Made by a program: the position numbers and the translations under genes. The notes under the pieces were generated by a model. That model saw only the letters and a list, made by a program, of their open reading frames with translations. It searched no databases and was not told where the DNA came from. This document shows positions 1 to 11,985 of a stretch of 64,000 nucleotides of DNA, piece by piece. The stretch is from Cymodocea nodosa (taxonomy: Eukaryota > Streptophyta > Magnoliopsida > Alismatales > Cymodoceaceae): NCBI GenBank assembly GCA_036874045.1, contig JAZBRI010000009.1:3658001-3722000 (forward strand). The letters are read 5' to 3'. The stretch's first letter is position 1. Every line of letters begins with the position of its first letter.

Positions 1-59
1 TGTTGATATTTCCAGCAGTCTCAGCTAACGTGTTCAGCCTCCCTGAATTAGTTCGCTGA
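1..59 (+). CDS. Possible 3' end of an upstream gene (partial)
   Basis: One frame is open from the left edge and closes at a TGA at 57-59. It gives 18 residues ending in SLPELVR, and the other two forward frames stop earlier. The peptide is too short to assign to a family. It could be the last coding residues of a gene to the left or a chance open frame. Only the edge position and ordinary amino-acid composition support it. Confidence 0.2.
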   Translation, partial: LIFPAVSANVFSLPELVR

Positions 60-442
60 AGCTGCTGTTCATGTACCGTGAATGAAGTTGTAGTAGGAAA
101 AAATGAATGCATAGGCTTGGAAAGAAGAAAAATCTACGCATGGGAATTTAAATTAAACTGTACAAATAGAGAAGTGTGTTAAATTTTGGTATGCACCGAT
201 GTATGATGCCTTGTGACTGCACAGATGCTTTTCCTGAATACTAAGTTGGTTTTGATGCAAAAAGTTAAGAATTTGTCCTTGGTAGGAACATTGGATGTTG
301 AACATATTTCATCTGAGCTGTATGAATTTCTCTCTTTTGATGTATGTTTGCATGTCTTTGCCAATTTATGTTTCAAGTAGACTGCACAGATTTAGTTGGA
401 GATGTTCTTGAAAAGCATGATTTTCATGTCACTTTTGTGCAG

Positions 443-530
443 GATGAAGACTGAAGTACCAACTGAAAGCATGGAGAACCCCAAGTACTTTTGGTATCAA
501 GATCCATTGGAAAGAAATGGGCTAGTTTGA
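443..530 (+). CDS. Candidate terminal exon, unknown gene
   Basis: A pyrimidine-rich stretch ending in GTGCAG at 437-442 looks like a splice acceptor. Reading from the ATG at 444 gives a 28-residue frame with the segment NPKYFWYQDPLERNGLV before TGA at 528-530. Its composition is protein-like, but I do not recognise the family. It may be the last exon of the same gene as the peptide at the left edge, or chance. No matching upstream exon is visible. Confidence 0.2.
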
Positions 531-3504
531 GTGTGAATTGAAGTTTGTATGAAGCATTTCGGGATCAATCCCTGCTTTCTGATGCAGATTGCTATTCCAT
601 CTTATCAATATCATAGCATACCTGTTATCCATATCAAACCTAGATCGATCAAAATATCAACATGATTTGGGTGGATCGGTATGATCTATCACTTTTAAAG
701 CATACTATCATGTGTTTCATTTAATATGGACGAAATTTTGCACAATCCTTCGAGTTGCTTGTGACATGCAATTGATATGTGTGCTTGGTTAGGATGTTGG
801 AGCTGATAGGCTATAGAAGCTTTTTGTGTTTTTTATGTGATTTAAAGTCTATTCATCATTTGATCAACTTCAAATCTTAGATTTTCTTCGGAGTTACAAG
901 ATGTTATGGTTTTCTAGGATTTTTTCTTCTTACCTATTTTCTTTAGATCTAAGATGATTTTGGTTAGTTTTAGAGTTGTTTATAATTTTTGGTCTTTTAT
1001 AGAATTTTTTTTGAAATTTTGAAGTAGGTAATTGCTTACGAAAGAATTGCTAAATCAGCAGGTATAAATGTTATAGTATATTTTAGCTTGTTTGAGCATT
1101 CTCAAGGGAGAACACCAAAATTGGCTGGTTATTATGATGGCAAACTATGCAAACATTAGATAACAATGACGATGACTAATAATTGTAGTGATAATGATGG
1201 TAGTGATGGAGGGAACGGTGATAGGGAAAGACAAATCGAGAACAATATAGGCTGCTTTATCCTTTCATTGGAGAGAAATTTTACACATACCATGCAAGAG
1301 GAGGATCATGAAGTTAGGACAGCATTTCAACACCAGCATTACCACTACAAAAGAAAAGGGAAAGATACGCAGGTAGGATGTAGAAGAGGCGAGCCTCATG
1401 CAATCATTGGTGGAAATGAGTGCATGATCCTACATATCCTTTGAGAGTGGCCTCTCCATGATGAATTTGATTACCATAATAAGAGTATATGTAATAATAA
1501 TGCTAGGTTTACCCATGTTCCAGGTCATCATAGTCATTAGAGCCGCTATAGTCATCGGAGTTTTCATACTCATCAGAGCGACTACAGTCAGGAAAGCCAT
1601 CGCACCAAGGAGTAGCAGGAGAAGAGATGGAAATATACATGGAGATGATGAAAAGTAAGGTTATGAATGCCATTATTCTCGTGTGGATTATTTTGAGGTT
1701 ATGCTTGATACAATATATTATGAGATGGTTGTTGAATATCAGGCAACTTATGCCACTATTGTTCCATGGACCCAACTTGTAAGGTGGAGGGAAAAGATGA
1801 TCGCAGTAGAAGTGTATGATCAGTTCATGTATCAATAGTAACTATGCCAATAACAACTGCAAGGATATGGCTATGGTAATGACCCCCCTCATGCATTCCA
1901 TGTGGTGGTAAATTTTTTTCCCAAGTTTCATGAACTATATCTTATTTTCTATATTTGTCTGCTTAGTTTTGTGGTTATTTTTCTTGCATACAGATCGTAG
2001 AATTAATTGTATGTGATTTTTTATCAATATAATTGTCTAAAAATTAAATCTAATTGATTTTTAGTTGATTATTATAATTTGTTTATTTTATCTTGAAGTT
2101 TCAAGTCGAAATTTGAGGTTTTTTCTACGAAATATGATGTTTTCGTATCTTTATATATTACCTCCACCAATTTTTCCATCCATACTTCATATGTATTTTT
2201 TATCCCTAAGGTTGAATACTTTGGCATGGAAATGGTTAAGAGTGGCAAAGATGATTCAATGTTTTGTTGCAAGGAGATACCAAAAGCTTACAACACTTTT
2301 GACTTCATACATTTATCTTTCATTACTGAAAATGATTGATTTTCTTAGGTATTATGTAGATTAAAAAAGAGAAAAACACATTGAAAGTTCAGTCATGCAA
2401 TACAAAATATAACAGGTGATGCTCGGATGGATCAAAGTTGCAAATTATGTTTTTAATCTGAAGTACTGGCTTTCTTCCTTTCTATGAGGAAAATCTGAAT
2501 TTCTAAAGATGAAACAATGATTTTAAAAAGAAGAAGTATATGTCCTAAAAGCGTTTGGTTAAAGAAAATGGTTTTTATTTGAAGTGTGATTTTTAAAATG
2601 TTTTCTGATAATAGTTGTCTTTACGTTCGTTAAGATTTAAATCTTAGTAAGGATTACAAGTACCATTGCCCTTGACTAAGCTCTTGCAATTGGTTTTATG
2701 ATTTTTTTAAATATTTTATGAGATGTAATCACTTCTTTGCCTCAATTGTAAGTCCTCAATTGAGAATTTGGAAAGTGCTCCTTAAGAAGTGTAGTGAAGA
2801 CAAAAATACTCCAAATGATCGCGAAAAGTTGCCAAGGACATCGAAGTGATGCCTTTAGAAGTAAATGAAGGTCATTTTGAAAAAAAAAGAGGGGAGGAGC
2901 AGAGAGAGTCGTGTGGGAAGAAGGAAAGGAAAGCTGGGGATAATTTTTGTGAATAGGATAAAAATAATGTTTGAGTGCTTTCTAGGGATCTAAACATAAA
3001 GTGAATTAGTCAAAGTCCTTAAACATAAACAGGAGGACACATTAAATTGTTTTCAAAATAGTTGTGAGTTTACATTTTTCAAAAAAAGTATGGTTTTCAT
3101 AAAATTTTCAAAACTATATTTTTGGCAATAACCATAGAATTATTAAGAACAATTATTTTGATAGTGGAAGTGATTTTTACGTTCTCAAAATTCTAATTCT
3201 GTCAAGAGTTACTACGAGTACCGTTGTTTTTAGCCAATTAAGTTATGGTCGAGTAAAAATAACTTTTTACGTTAATAAAATTTGAATTTTGTTAATAAAA
3301 ACTACAAGTACTGTTAATTATAATCAACTGAATTATTGACAAGAACTGTGAAAAGTAATCAACAAAAAGAAGAATAGTACATTCTTGAAAGAAATACGAA
3401 TAATGACGAGGGGTTTGCTGCAAAATACTCTCCCACTTCTTCTTGATACCAACGCCGACCTGTATCAGCGCCGCGCCAGCTCTTGCTCCACTCCGCCATC
3501 GAGA
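531..3504. other. AT-rich intergenic region
   Basis: No recognisable coding region, RNA gene or element is seen. Open frames at 1166-1444 and 2065-2364 have low-complexity or hydrophobic composition and no motif. The last about 130 bp are the presumed promoter and leader of the KAS I gene. An in-frame upstream ATG at 3385 would add 40 residues to its transit peptide. Confidence 0.6.
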
Positions 3505-6500
3505 ATGCAATCCGTCACGCTTCCATCCTCCCACCAAAACATCGTACGCCGCCGCAATGCTGGTGCGCCTCCTCACTTTCTCCGCCGTGCCACGACCCGG
3601 GCCTCGGTAGTGGCGGCTGCGCCGAAGAGAGAGACCGACCCCAAGAAAAGAGTCGTCATAACTGGGATGGGACTTGTGTCCGTCTTTGGAAACGATGTCG
3701 ACACGTTCTACGACAGGCTGCTCGAGGGGGAGAGCGGGATCAGGCTGATCGACCGGTTCGACGCGTCCAAGTTCCCGACGAGATTCGCCGGGCAGATCCA
3801 GGGGTTTACTTCTGAGGGTTATATTGATGGGAAGAATGACAGGAGGCTTGACGACTGTTTGAGGTATTGTCTTGTCGGTGGGAAGAAGGCACTCGAAAGT
3901 GCTGGACTTGGAATCGGGAGCCCTGAGATGGAGAAGGTTGCGCCATTGCCTCTGTTGCTTGGCTCTGCATGCATGGCCTGCATAACTATTGAATTTTTCT
4001 TTCTGTTGTCTTGTTGCCCAGACTTTTTGGTAGAACGCTTTTACTTGTTTTTGTGCAGAGTTTTCCAAATCTTTGTTCCCTTTTTTCTCCCGTATTAATA
4101 ATTTTCGAATCGCGATGGTGAGCAATATTGGTAATTTTTGTACATTTAGTAAAATTGATCTCTTTGTGGTGCTTTCTTCTTCCAAATATTAGATTAATTA
4201 GAGTTTCCTTTTGAACCCAAGTTGCTTAAAACTGTATTGCTCTCGTCTCTTCTTTCTTTTCTTGCTAGCAATAGTCCGGTTCTTTGCATGGTTAATTTTT
4301 CTTGTAATGGATTTAAATCGTCTATTTGGCATTATAAAAAAATTGTTATTGATTTCTTAAGGTAACAATACGCCTAATCTTATATTGATGGTTTAATAGA
4401 ATTATAATCTTAAACAGTTCTCTTAAAGTATATATTTATCTATAATTGTTTATTCATGATGTACTTCTTTTGCAAAAATTATATGAAATTTTCAATATAA
4501 CATTTAATAGAAAAACATTTAAAATTTTACTTGTAGCTAATTATAAACTAAGGTTCAACAAGGACATGAAAGTTAATATTAGTGTCATTATAGCCATAAG
4601 GAAAATGTCCAAAATTGTAGATGTAGGATATTTTTATATGGAAAAGGTGACACATTAATAAAAGCCATAGGTTCTTGATGATCTAAAATGCATTGGATAT
4701 ATTTTATTTCCAAAAGTACTTAAGAAAATGAGTTGCATATTTAATATTATCTGCATATTCACGTCCACGTTTATAATTGCTAGTCGGGAAGGTCTACTGT
4801 ACCTTTTCCACTTTGTTTATCATGTTTCTTTATTAGATTAGGCTAGCTCAGTTGCATACATAGTATAGAATGGATTTTCTTGGTTTATTTTGAAGTTTTT
4901 TAATTTATTTTCTTCCAAACTCGACATTGGATATGTTCTATAAGCCTTTGTTGCAGTTGCAATTCAATTTGTTTGTTTTGACATGATATTTGTTTACTTC
5001 AGATATCATTAGATCAGAATCTTATGTTTATTGATGTTAACCCTGCAGATTGATAAGGTTCGAGCTGGTGTCCTTGTGGGAACTGGCATGGGTGGTCTTA
5101 CGGTGTTTTCTGATGGTGTTCAAAATCTTATTGAAAAAGGCCATAGGAAGATAACTCCATTTTTTATCCCTTATGCAATTACAAACATGGGTTCAGCCCT
5201 GCTTGCCATGGACATTGGTTTTATGGGTGCAAATTATTCTATTTCAACAGCATGTGCCACATCCAATTATTGCTTTTATTCTGCTGCTAATCATATTCGA
5301 CGAGGTGATGCTGATATAATGCTTGCTGGTGGAACTGAAGCTGCAATTATTCCCATAGGATTGGGAGGATTTATTGCATGCCGAGCTTTATCTCAGAGGA
5401 ATGATGAACCTGCAACAGCATCAAGGCCTTGGGACAAGGGTAGAGATGGTTTTGTCATGGGAGAAGGTGCTGGAGTAATGGTAAGCCTAGTTAAGAATGG
5501 TCATATACCTTGATGTGTGCTGTTCCATTTTTAATTTTCTTATAATACAACTTGCAATTAATTTTCCCAAACTGTATGGTGTGCAGATAATTAGGAACAT
5601 ACAAGCATTGTCCCTTTTTTAAACTTATGGAACACAATCTAAAATTAACAAATAAAGACACTTCTTTCAAAAGTGGACAGGGTAAATCTTATTTATCACA
5701 AGGGAAAAAGAAAGGCCCTGATCACATGGGAATGAAAAAATTTCCCAATACTAGACAACTATTTAGGTAGCTTGTCATTGTCCTCACCTGAGAAACATAC
5801 ATGCTGAAAATTGTTTCCATGATGATTTTTAGCCGATTAGTCTTCACAAGGTTATCTGCAAATTGTTTCCAAGTGCTTGGCTGAATTAAACTCCTTAAGC
5901 TTATCTGGGACAATTAATTTACTTTTATTGATGGCTTTAGATCCTTGATGGTTTTGGATAGCTTAGGAATGTGTTAATTTTAAATGCCATTGTGGCACAC
6001 TAAGATTGCTGTAGAAGTTAGACGTGGAGAAAGCTTATGGTAGCATTAATTAGAGCATTTTGGAAGATGTAATGTATTGCATGCGTTTTTGCAAGGAATG
6101 ACATGATTGGATTGGCCACTGTGTGAGTTCAGCCCATCAGAAAATGGCCTCCAATTTGATAGCAGCAGCCCATCAGAAGCCACTAACATTGAAGCTCCTT
6201 TCTTCAAGGAAGAGGTCAGAAGAGCAATTTTTTCTGATAAGCAACAAGGCACTAGGTTTGGTGGATTCCCACTTTTTGTCTTCTAAAAGTTTTAGGATTT
6301 GTTTTGAAAAAATGTAGTGATGATTTTCAGGGGCTTCTGTAAAATGATGGTGGCATTGGGTATGCAAATGAAACTTTCATTACCTTGATTAAAAAGAAAG
6401 AGGCTGTTGAAAGTGGTGATTTTCATCCATTTAGTCTTCTTTAACAATGTCTACAAAATTGTTTCCAAGTGCTTGGCTGAAATAACTAAACCCCTTTTTC

Positions 6501-9214
6501 CTAAGATTATTTGGGACAATCAATTTGTTTTGTTGATGGATGTCACATTCTTGATGGTTTTTTGATAGCTCAAGAATTTGTTGATTATAGTGGGATTGCT
6601 ATGGAAGTTGGACTTGTAGAAAGCTTGTTAGTATTAATTAGAGTTATTTGGAAAAGGTGATGTGCTACATTGGCAGTGATGATGTGGTTAGATTGGCCAT
6701 TATGCGAGTTTGACAAAATTTTTGATTCACAGTAATTGCTTCCCCAAAGATTTCTTGCATTTTTTTTGATTCTCTAAGACTATTTTTGAGTGCAGATATC
6801 ATCATGCCAATCCAATTTTCATCAACTTATATATGATTAGATTTATTACTTATTGTTGCCTTTTCACTCCCAGTTTTTTCAATTTTTGCTTTTGATAAGG
6901 ATTTGCTTTTTCTCATCTTTAGACTTCTCATTAAATATGTAGTGGTCATTTTCTGAAAGGTCATGGAAAGTCTTGAGCATGCAATGAAGCGGGATGCACC
7001 GATAATTGCTGAGTATCTAGGTGGTGCTGTCAACTGTGATGCCTATCATATGACAGATCCAAGGTCTGATGGACTCGGTGTTTCTACTTGTATTGAGAAA
7101 AGTCTTGAAGATGCCGGGGTGTCACCAGAAGAGGTACTGCCTCTAATTTTAATGTTTCTTTCTTCTTTTCTTTGAGTTAGGTCTGTGAGGGATCTAAATT
7201 GCAAGAATGTTTGTCCTATTTCATCCTCTATGGATGCATCAGTAGAATGATATCGATATTTTGGCTGCATAGTTTTTACTGCATTACTTAGATGTTCCAT
7301 GTTTTAATAGAGAACAAGGTTTCTTTCTTTGGTAATTTTTATGTATTGCATTGACATTGGCACCTTAATTGGCTGGTTACTTTGAATTACATAAATCAAT
7401 GTAAGTTGCACTTAAAGTTAGTCATTTTCTATAATATAGGAACTTATATGTTTTAAAAAAGGATAGCAGAAGATAAATTGACTATTGACTGCAATTTGAT
7501 TGTGTTTTCCAACATGTTTCTTTGTATATACGTTAGAAGAGATTGCTGCAAAATTAACAATTTTACTTGTCATTCCTTAGAAGGCAGTTATTTTTATTCG
7601 GTGATCCTTTTTTTCCAAATACATCTGGCTGGCATTGGTTTTATGAATCAATTTTTCTCTACCTTTTTATAAGATACTAAATATCTTTGTTAAAAAAAGA
7701 TGTTATTCCCTCAGCAGTTACCATATACACATTGGTTAATTTGACTGTATGATATTGAATGTTAATCAATCTCATAGACCCATCTATTTACACGTTATGT
7801 TTATATTGACATGAATTTATTCTGATCACTATTTTGCAAAAATAAGGTGCTGTAATATGAATCTATTGTATCCAACTTTTGTTGTAATATAAAATATATT
7901 TTGTTCCTTTTGTGAGGAATATATTGAAATTTTTAATTTAATTTTTTTCTGGATCTGAATAAACTCTGAAAATCTCTTCCTCAATTATGTTGTTTCATCT
8001 CTAGATTTGCAGACTTTGCATGTTTTATTTAGAACTTGTTGTCTTCATTGTTGCTTGTTCTATTGCTTGACTTGGCATTGCTTTTAACGCAAGTAATTTG
8101 TTGTTATCTAAGAACTATGAATTATGAATACATTTCATATTAGGTTAATTACATAAATGCTCATGCAACTTCCACTCTTGCTGGTGACTTGGCCGAGGTG
8201 AATGCCATCAAACAAGTTTTCAAGAAGACTTCAGAGATCAAAATCAATGGGACAAAGGTGGGATATATTTGTATTTATTTGCTATCATGTGATGCTTCAG
8301 TAGAAAATCTGAACTTTGGAAAATTCTTGCAGTCTATGATTGGTCACTGTCTAGGTGCATCAGGAGGACTAGAAGCTATTGCCACAGTGAAAGCGATAAA
8401 CACTGGTTGGCTACATCCCACAATCAATCAATTTGTAAGTACAAATATTTTACTGAAATGTTGCAGAACATTTTGGCATTGTGCTCAGCTTAAGTTCCTA
8501 CGGTTCTAGACTGTTATGTTTTTTTTAGGCATGTTCTACCCTTCTCTCTTCTCTGCATTGAGCAGCTACTTTTGGCTCTCAACTGAGCGTGATTTAACTA
8601 ATGTTCGCTTGACAGATTTTGGTTTTTAGTTATGGTTTTTTTGAGAAACAATTCTTCCTGGTGGGGATTTGGGTGAGAAAATTAGAGTATGAATTTATAC
8701 ATAAGCAAATGCTGGTGAATGGTCTAGGGTGTGTGCACGCATTCTCCCAACTGCTATATTTCGCCGTTGTCATGCCACAGCCGCTAATGTGCACTAGGTG
8801 AAATATTCTGTTATGACGACTATAATTTCTTGTTGAACATATAAATAAACATTTTTCTTTCCATCAATATCTCTACTTATGTTGCTATTTTACTTGTTGC
8901 TACATGGTGGGGCTGTTGCCACTGACGTGTCAGCAGTCAGCAGGATTTCCTATTGTATTTGACCTTTTGTGGTTGCAATTTTCGTTCTACTACAGGATCC
9001 AGAGCCTGCAGTCGAGTTTGACACTGTAGCAAACGAAAAGCAGCAACACGAAGTGAATGCCGGTATGTCATGCAAACCATAAAATTAAGTTTTCAGTAAG
9101 TAATATGTGATTGTTCGTGTAGTCTTTATTTTTACGCATTTTGCAGCAATATCCAATTCTTTTGGGTTTGGAGGACACAATTCTGTGGTGGTTTTTGCTC
9201 CTTTCAAGCCTTGA
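3505..9214 (+). CDS. KASI: 3-oxoacyl-[acyl-carrier-protein] synthase I, plastid (KAS I)
   Basis: KAS I condenses malonyl-ACP with growing acyl-ACP (C4 to C16) in plastid fatty-acid synthesis. Seven exons fit GT-AG rules and keep frame: 3505-3936, 5049-5480, 6960-7133, 8144-8257, 8333-8434, 8996-9062 and 9147-9214. They give 462 residues, the usual length for plant KAS I. Residues 1-40 are rich in Ser, Arg and Ala and look like a chloroplast transit peptide; the conserved domain starts at KKRVVITGMGLVSVFGND (47-64). The catalytic Cys213 is in STACATSNYC, His353 in NAHATSTLAGD and His389 in GHCLGASGG, with the conserved Lys384 just before SMIGH. The C-terminus FGFGGHNSVVVFAPFKP is typical. ATG 3505 was chosen because known KAS I transit peptides also begin Met-Gln; the in-frame ATG at 3385 is an alternative. 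No lesion is seen, so the gene looks functional. A 3'UTR intron is possible (AAGGTACGG near 9270). Confidence 0.95.
5790..6720 (+). mobile_element. LINE (L1-type) reverse-transcriptase remnants in KAS I intron 2
   Basis: Around 6360-6480, plus-strand translation resembles the L1 stretch that precedes reverse-transcriptase motif A: ITLIKKKEA, then DFHPFSLL, then VYKIVSKCLAE in shifted frames. A second related piece lies upstream at about 5840-6110, sharing the segment encoding NCFQVLG-like readings and the motif 'gatggtttt..gatagct'. The two pieces repeat in the same order and orientation, so this is a broken or tandemly duplicated LINE fragment. It has many stops and no function. Confidence 0.55.
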
Positions 9215-11985
9215 TCTTTCTTTAGCAATCACCATGGTTCTGGGAAATAATTTTGGTTACGGAGGAAACAAGGTACGGGATGAAACAGTGGGTTCTATTT
9301 TCTCCTTTAGTCTAATTCTTTGTAGAACAATTTATTGGCAATGCCAGCGTTGGCGTTTAGGTGAACTGATTAGAATCTTTCTCTTGTTCACAATAAACAT
9401 AATCTGAAAAGATGGACTGTTGTTGGGTGTGGCTCTCTTGTTCTTGTCACTTGCAGTATCTATCGTCGTGTTGAGAAATTCTCCTCTTAGTGTCATCTCT
9501 TTGATATTTGGGTTAAGTTACGAATGTTGCTGTTTGATTGTCTCCCTTTAGTGCATTTGATTTCATCATGATTTCCTCCAACCCCATCAATCTTGAACTT
9601 GTCTGATGCCAGCATGTTCAGTGGTGCATCTACTTGTATCCAAATGAAAACGATGCATCTACTGTTTGGTCATTCAAACTGTTCACGTTAGAAAAAGAGT
9701 AGTATTTGTGAATCAGTTGGATTACAATTGGACACACTGTTTTGAAAGATTTGAAAATTTATTGTTCCTTTGAAATAAAGTAGTCATTCAGCAAACTTTT
9801 TAGAATTATTAGACGTTCATTCCCAAAGTTGGTTTCTCCCTCTACATTTTATATTTCCTGCTTTGACATGCTTCTATTTTACTTATCATTAGTTTTTTAT
9901 ATCCTTTTAAATTCAATCGTCTAATTATTTTAGGATTCCTATGTATTTTATCCTTTTCTCTCCAAGTTTGAATTCTACCATATCTATTACTGAGAACCTA
10001 TCTTTTGTGGTAAATTTTTCTCTTGATACAACCTTGCATTCCTTAGATATACTTGTATTTATTTTTCTAATAAAGAAAAAAAATCTATTGTACTAGCCTG
10101 TGATCCAATGATAAATGTAATTAAATGTTTCTTGATCTTCCTAAGATATATATTTGCTATCGAAAGAACATGAGCTAAAGAAAAATCTAAAATTGTGTTC
10201 ATTTCTATTTCCAAATCTAAACCGTCCATGGTTCTCATTAGCTATATTTTGTTTCCTAAAGTTGCATTTAAATCAGCCCTGATTAAATTATTCTTATTTT
10301 CCTAAAACTTTTGATCAACTTGTTAGCCTAAACCTACTCGGTCATACACACTGATAACATTAAATGTTTCGTATCCCATTACAAGTTTAGACATTAAATT
10401 CTATTTTCACTGAAGCGGGACCTTCTAAAGTTAGTCCACCGACATGTAATAAAACCTATTCTTAACATGGGGACATATTATTGTGGTAGAACTATACCTC
10501 GTGTCTAAACTTTCATTCCATCTGATTTAAAACAATTTGGACTATTTCTCCAATGATCAAATTCCATCAGCATAATAGTTTGATGGTTAGAAAATAAATT
10601 TATATTACAATTCAATTAACAACCACTTTTAATCATCACACTGTAATTAATTACACTAATCAAAATGAAATATTAAGTGAACGATGTCTATTAAAATTAA
10701 TTTAAACAATTAATTATTAAAATGTCAAAAATTAGGGTAGATAATTTGATAACATTATTTAATCACGATCTGAATATTTATGTACTAAGTTTAAGAAACT
10801 AAAATCATGATTTGAATGTTGGAGTGAATGGATTTTGAAACGTGAATATCCAAAAGCTGAAACCTAAATTTCAAACCAGAATGTTAGAATCAGGAAATCA
10901 TATTAATCGAAGTTTAGTGAAGAAATAATGTGTAAGGGTAATTCAATTTGTTTATATGATTTCCAGAAGTCTAAAGGAAAGCTACAACCAATAAAGATGT
11001 ACTTGAAAGATTCAACAAAGATATAACAACAAGAGGAAGTGATATTTTTCTACCAACCTCTTTTAAATAAGTTTTCTTTAAATATAATTTTGTCCTATAA
11101 AGCTAGTAGTCTAACAAAAATTTTAAATTTAAGAAGGATAATAGCTTTCCATGTGAAATCAAGATATTTGCATTTAAGTCCATTCTCACTGAAAAAGAAA
11201 AAATAACAAGATTTTGACGAATATACCAATGGACTTCCAAGAGACAATGACAATGCCTCTCTCTAGAAAAAAGAAAAATGTATGTCTTGCTCTCTTATCA
11301 TTTTGGTTGTTCAACTCTTAACCGGGGGGAAGTAGAAAACTCTCCTAAATTTCAAAATGTCCCTTCGTTGATGTGAAAAATAAAAGGAAAGAAGAAAAGA
11401 GGAAAAAAAGAAGAAGAAAATTAAAGAGAAAGAAGATAATAATAATAATAATGTGTAACTTTATTATTTTTTAATAATATTCAAATGCATAAATAAGCTT
11501 AAAATAAAATCAACGTCTGAGGTGAAATAACACTAACATACATATATGTCATTAATATGGATATTATATATTTCAATAATAATAATATTTTATTAAAACA
11601 TTTATATGTAAATTTTTGCAGAGAAAAATATTTTAAATTTTTTTAAAAATATGTATATTTTTAATTAAATAAATTTATATAAAAAAATTAAACATTATTT
11701 TCTGCTGATCATTTTCTGAACAGCAAAATGAACGTTTCATAATTAAAACAACTACTACGATACGAAGTATTTGAATGATCGCCGTGCGGTTGGCTCAAAA
11801 ATCGAATGGACGAAGAATGTTTGAAGTGACAAAAATGACGTTATTTACTTGAACGTAACGTTTGAAACGACTCCGATCGGAGCCCCCCAACAAAGAGGGC
11901 CGGATCTATGCCATTTCCTCCGGCCTCCAAACCTTAAAGGCGGACGTCACCGTTTCCCTCTCCTCCACCTCCCAGCCGAACGACC
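9215..11985. other. KAS I 3' flank and STOREKEEPER-like 5' flank
   Basis: The first few hundred bases are presumably the KAS I 3'UTR. The rest is AT-rich with no gene signal, apart from the dispersed repeat copy at 10960-11690. GC content rises sharply from about 11760 into the next gene. An AAT-type microsatellite lies at about 11437-11451. Confidence 0.6.
10960..11690 (+). repeat. Dispersed AT-rich repeat, copy 1
   Basis: This stretch closely matches 20368-21312 in the same orientation, including a shared block beginning 'gattcaacaaagatat', the microsatellite 'aataataataataatgtgta', and an end near 'aattaaataaatttata'. Copy 2 carries about 200 bp more in the middle. There are no LTRs, no coding sequence and no clear terminal inverted repeats. 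The class is unknown; a non-autonomous element or a segmental copy are both possible. Confidence 0.6.

Noticed and set aside
1166..2364. Open frames left of KAS I as genes
   Set aside because: Low-complexity or hydrophobic composition, no motif, and no supporting splice or homology signal.
3385..3504. Upstream in-frame ATG as KAS I start
   Set aside because: It would give an 80-residue presequence; the ATG at 3505 starts with Met-Gln as in other KAS I proteins and gives a normal length. It is kept only as an alternative.
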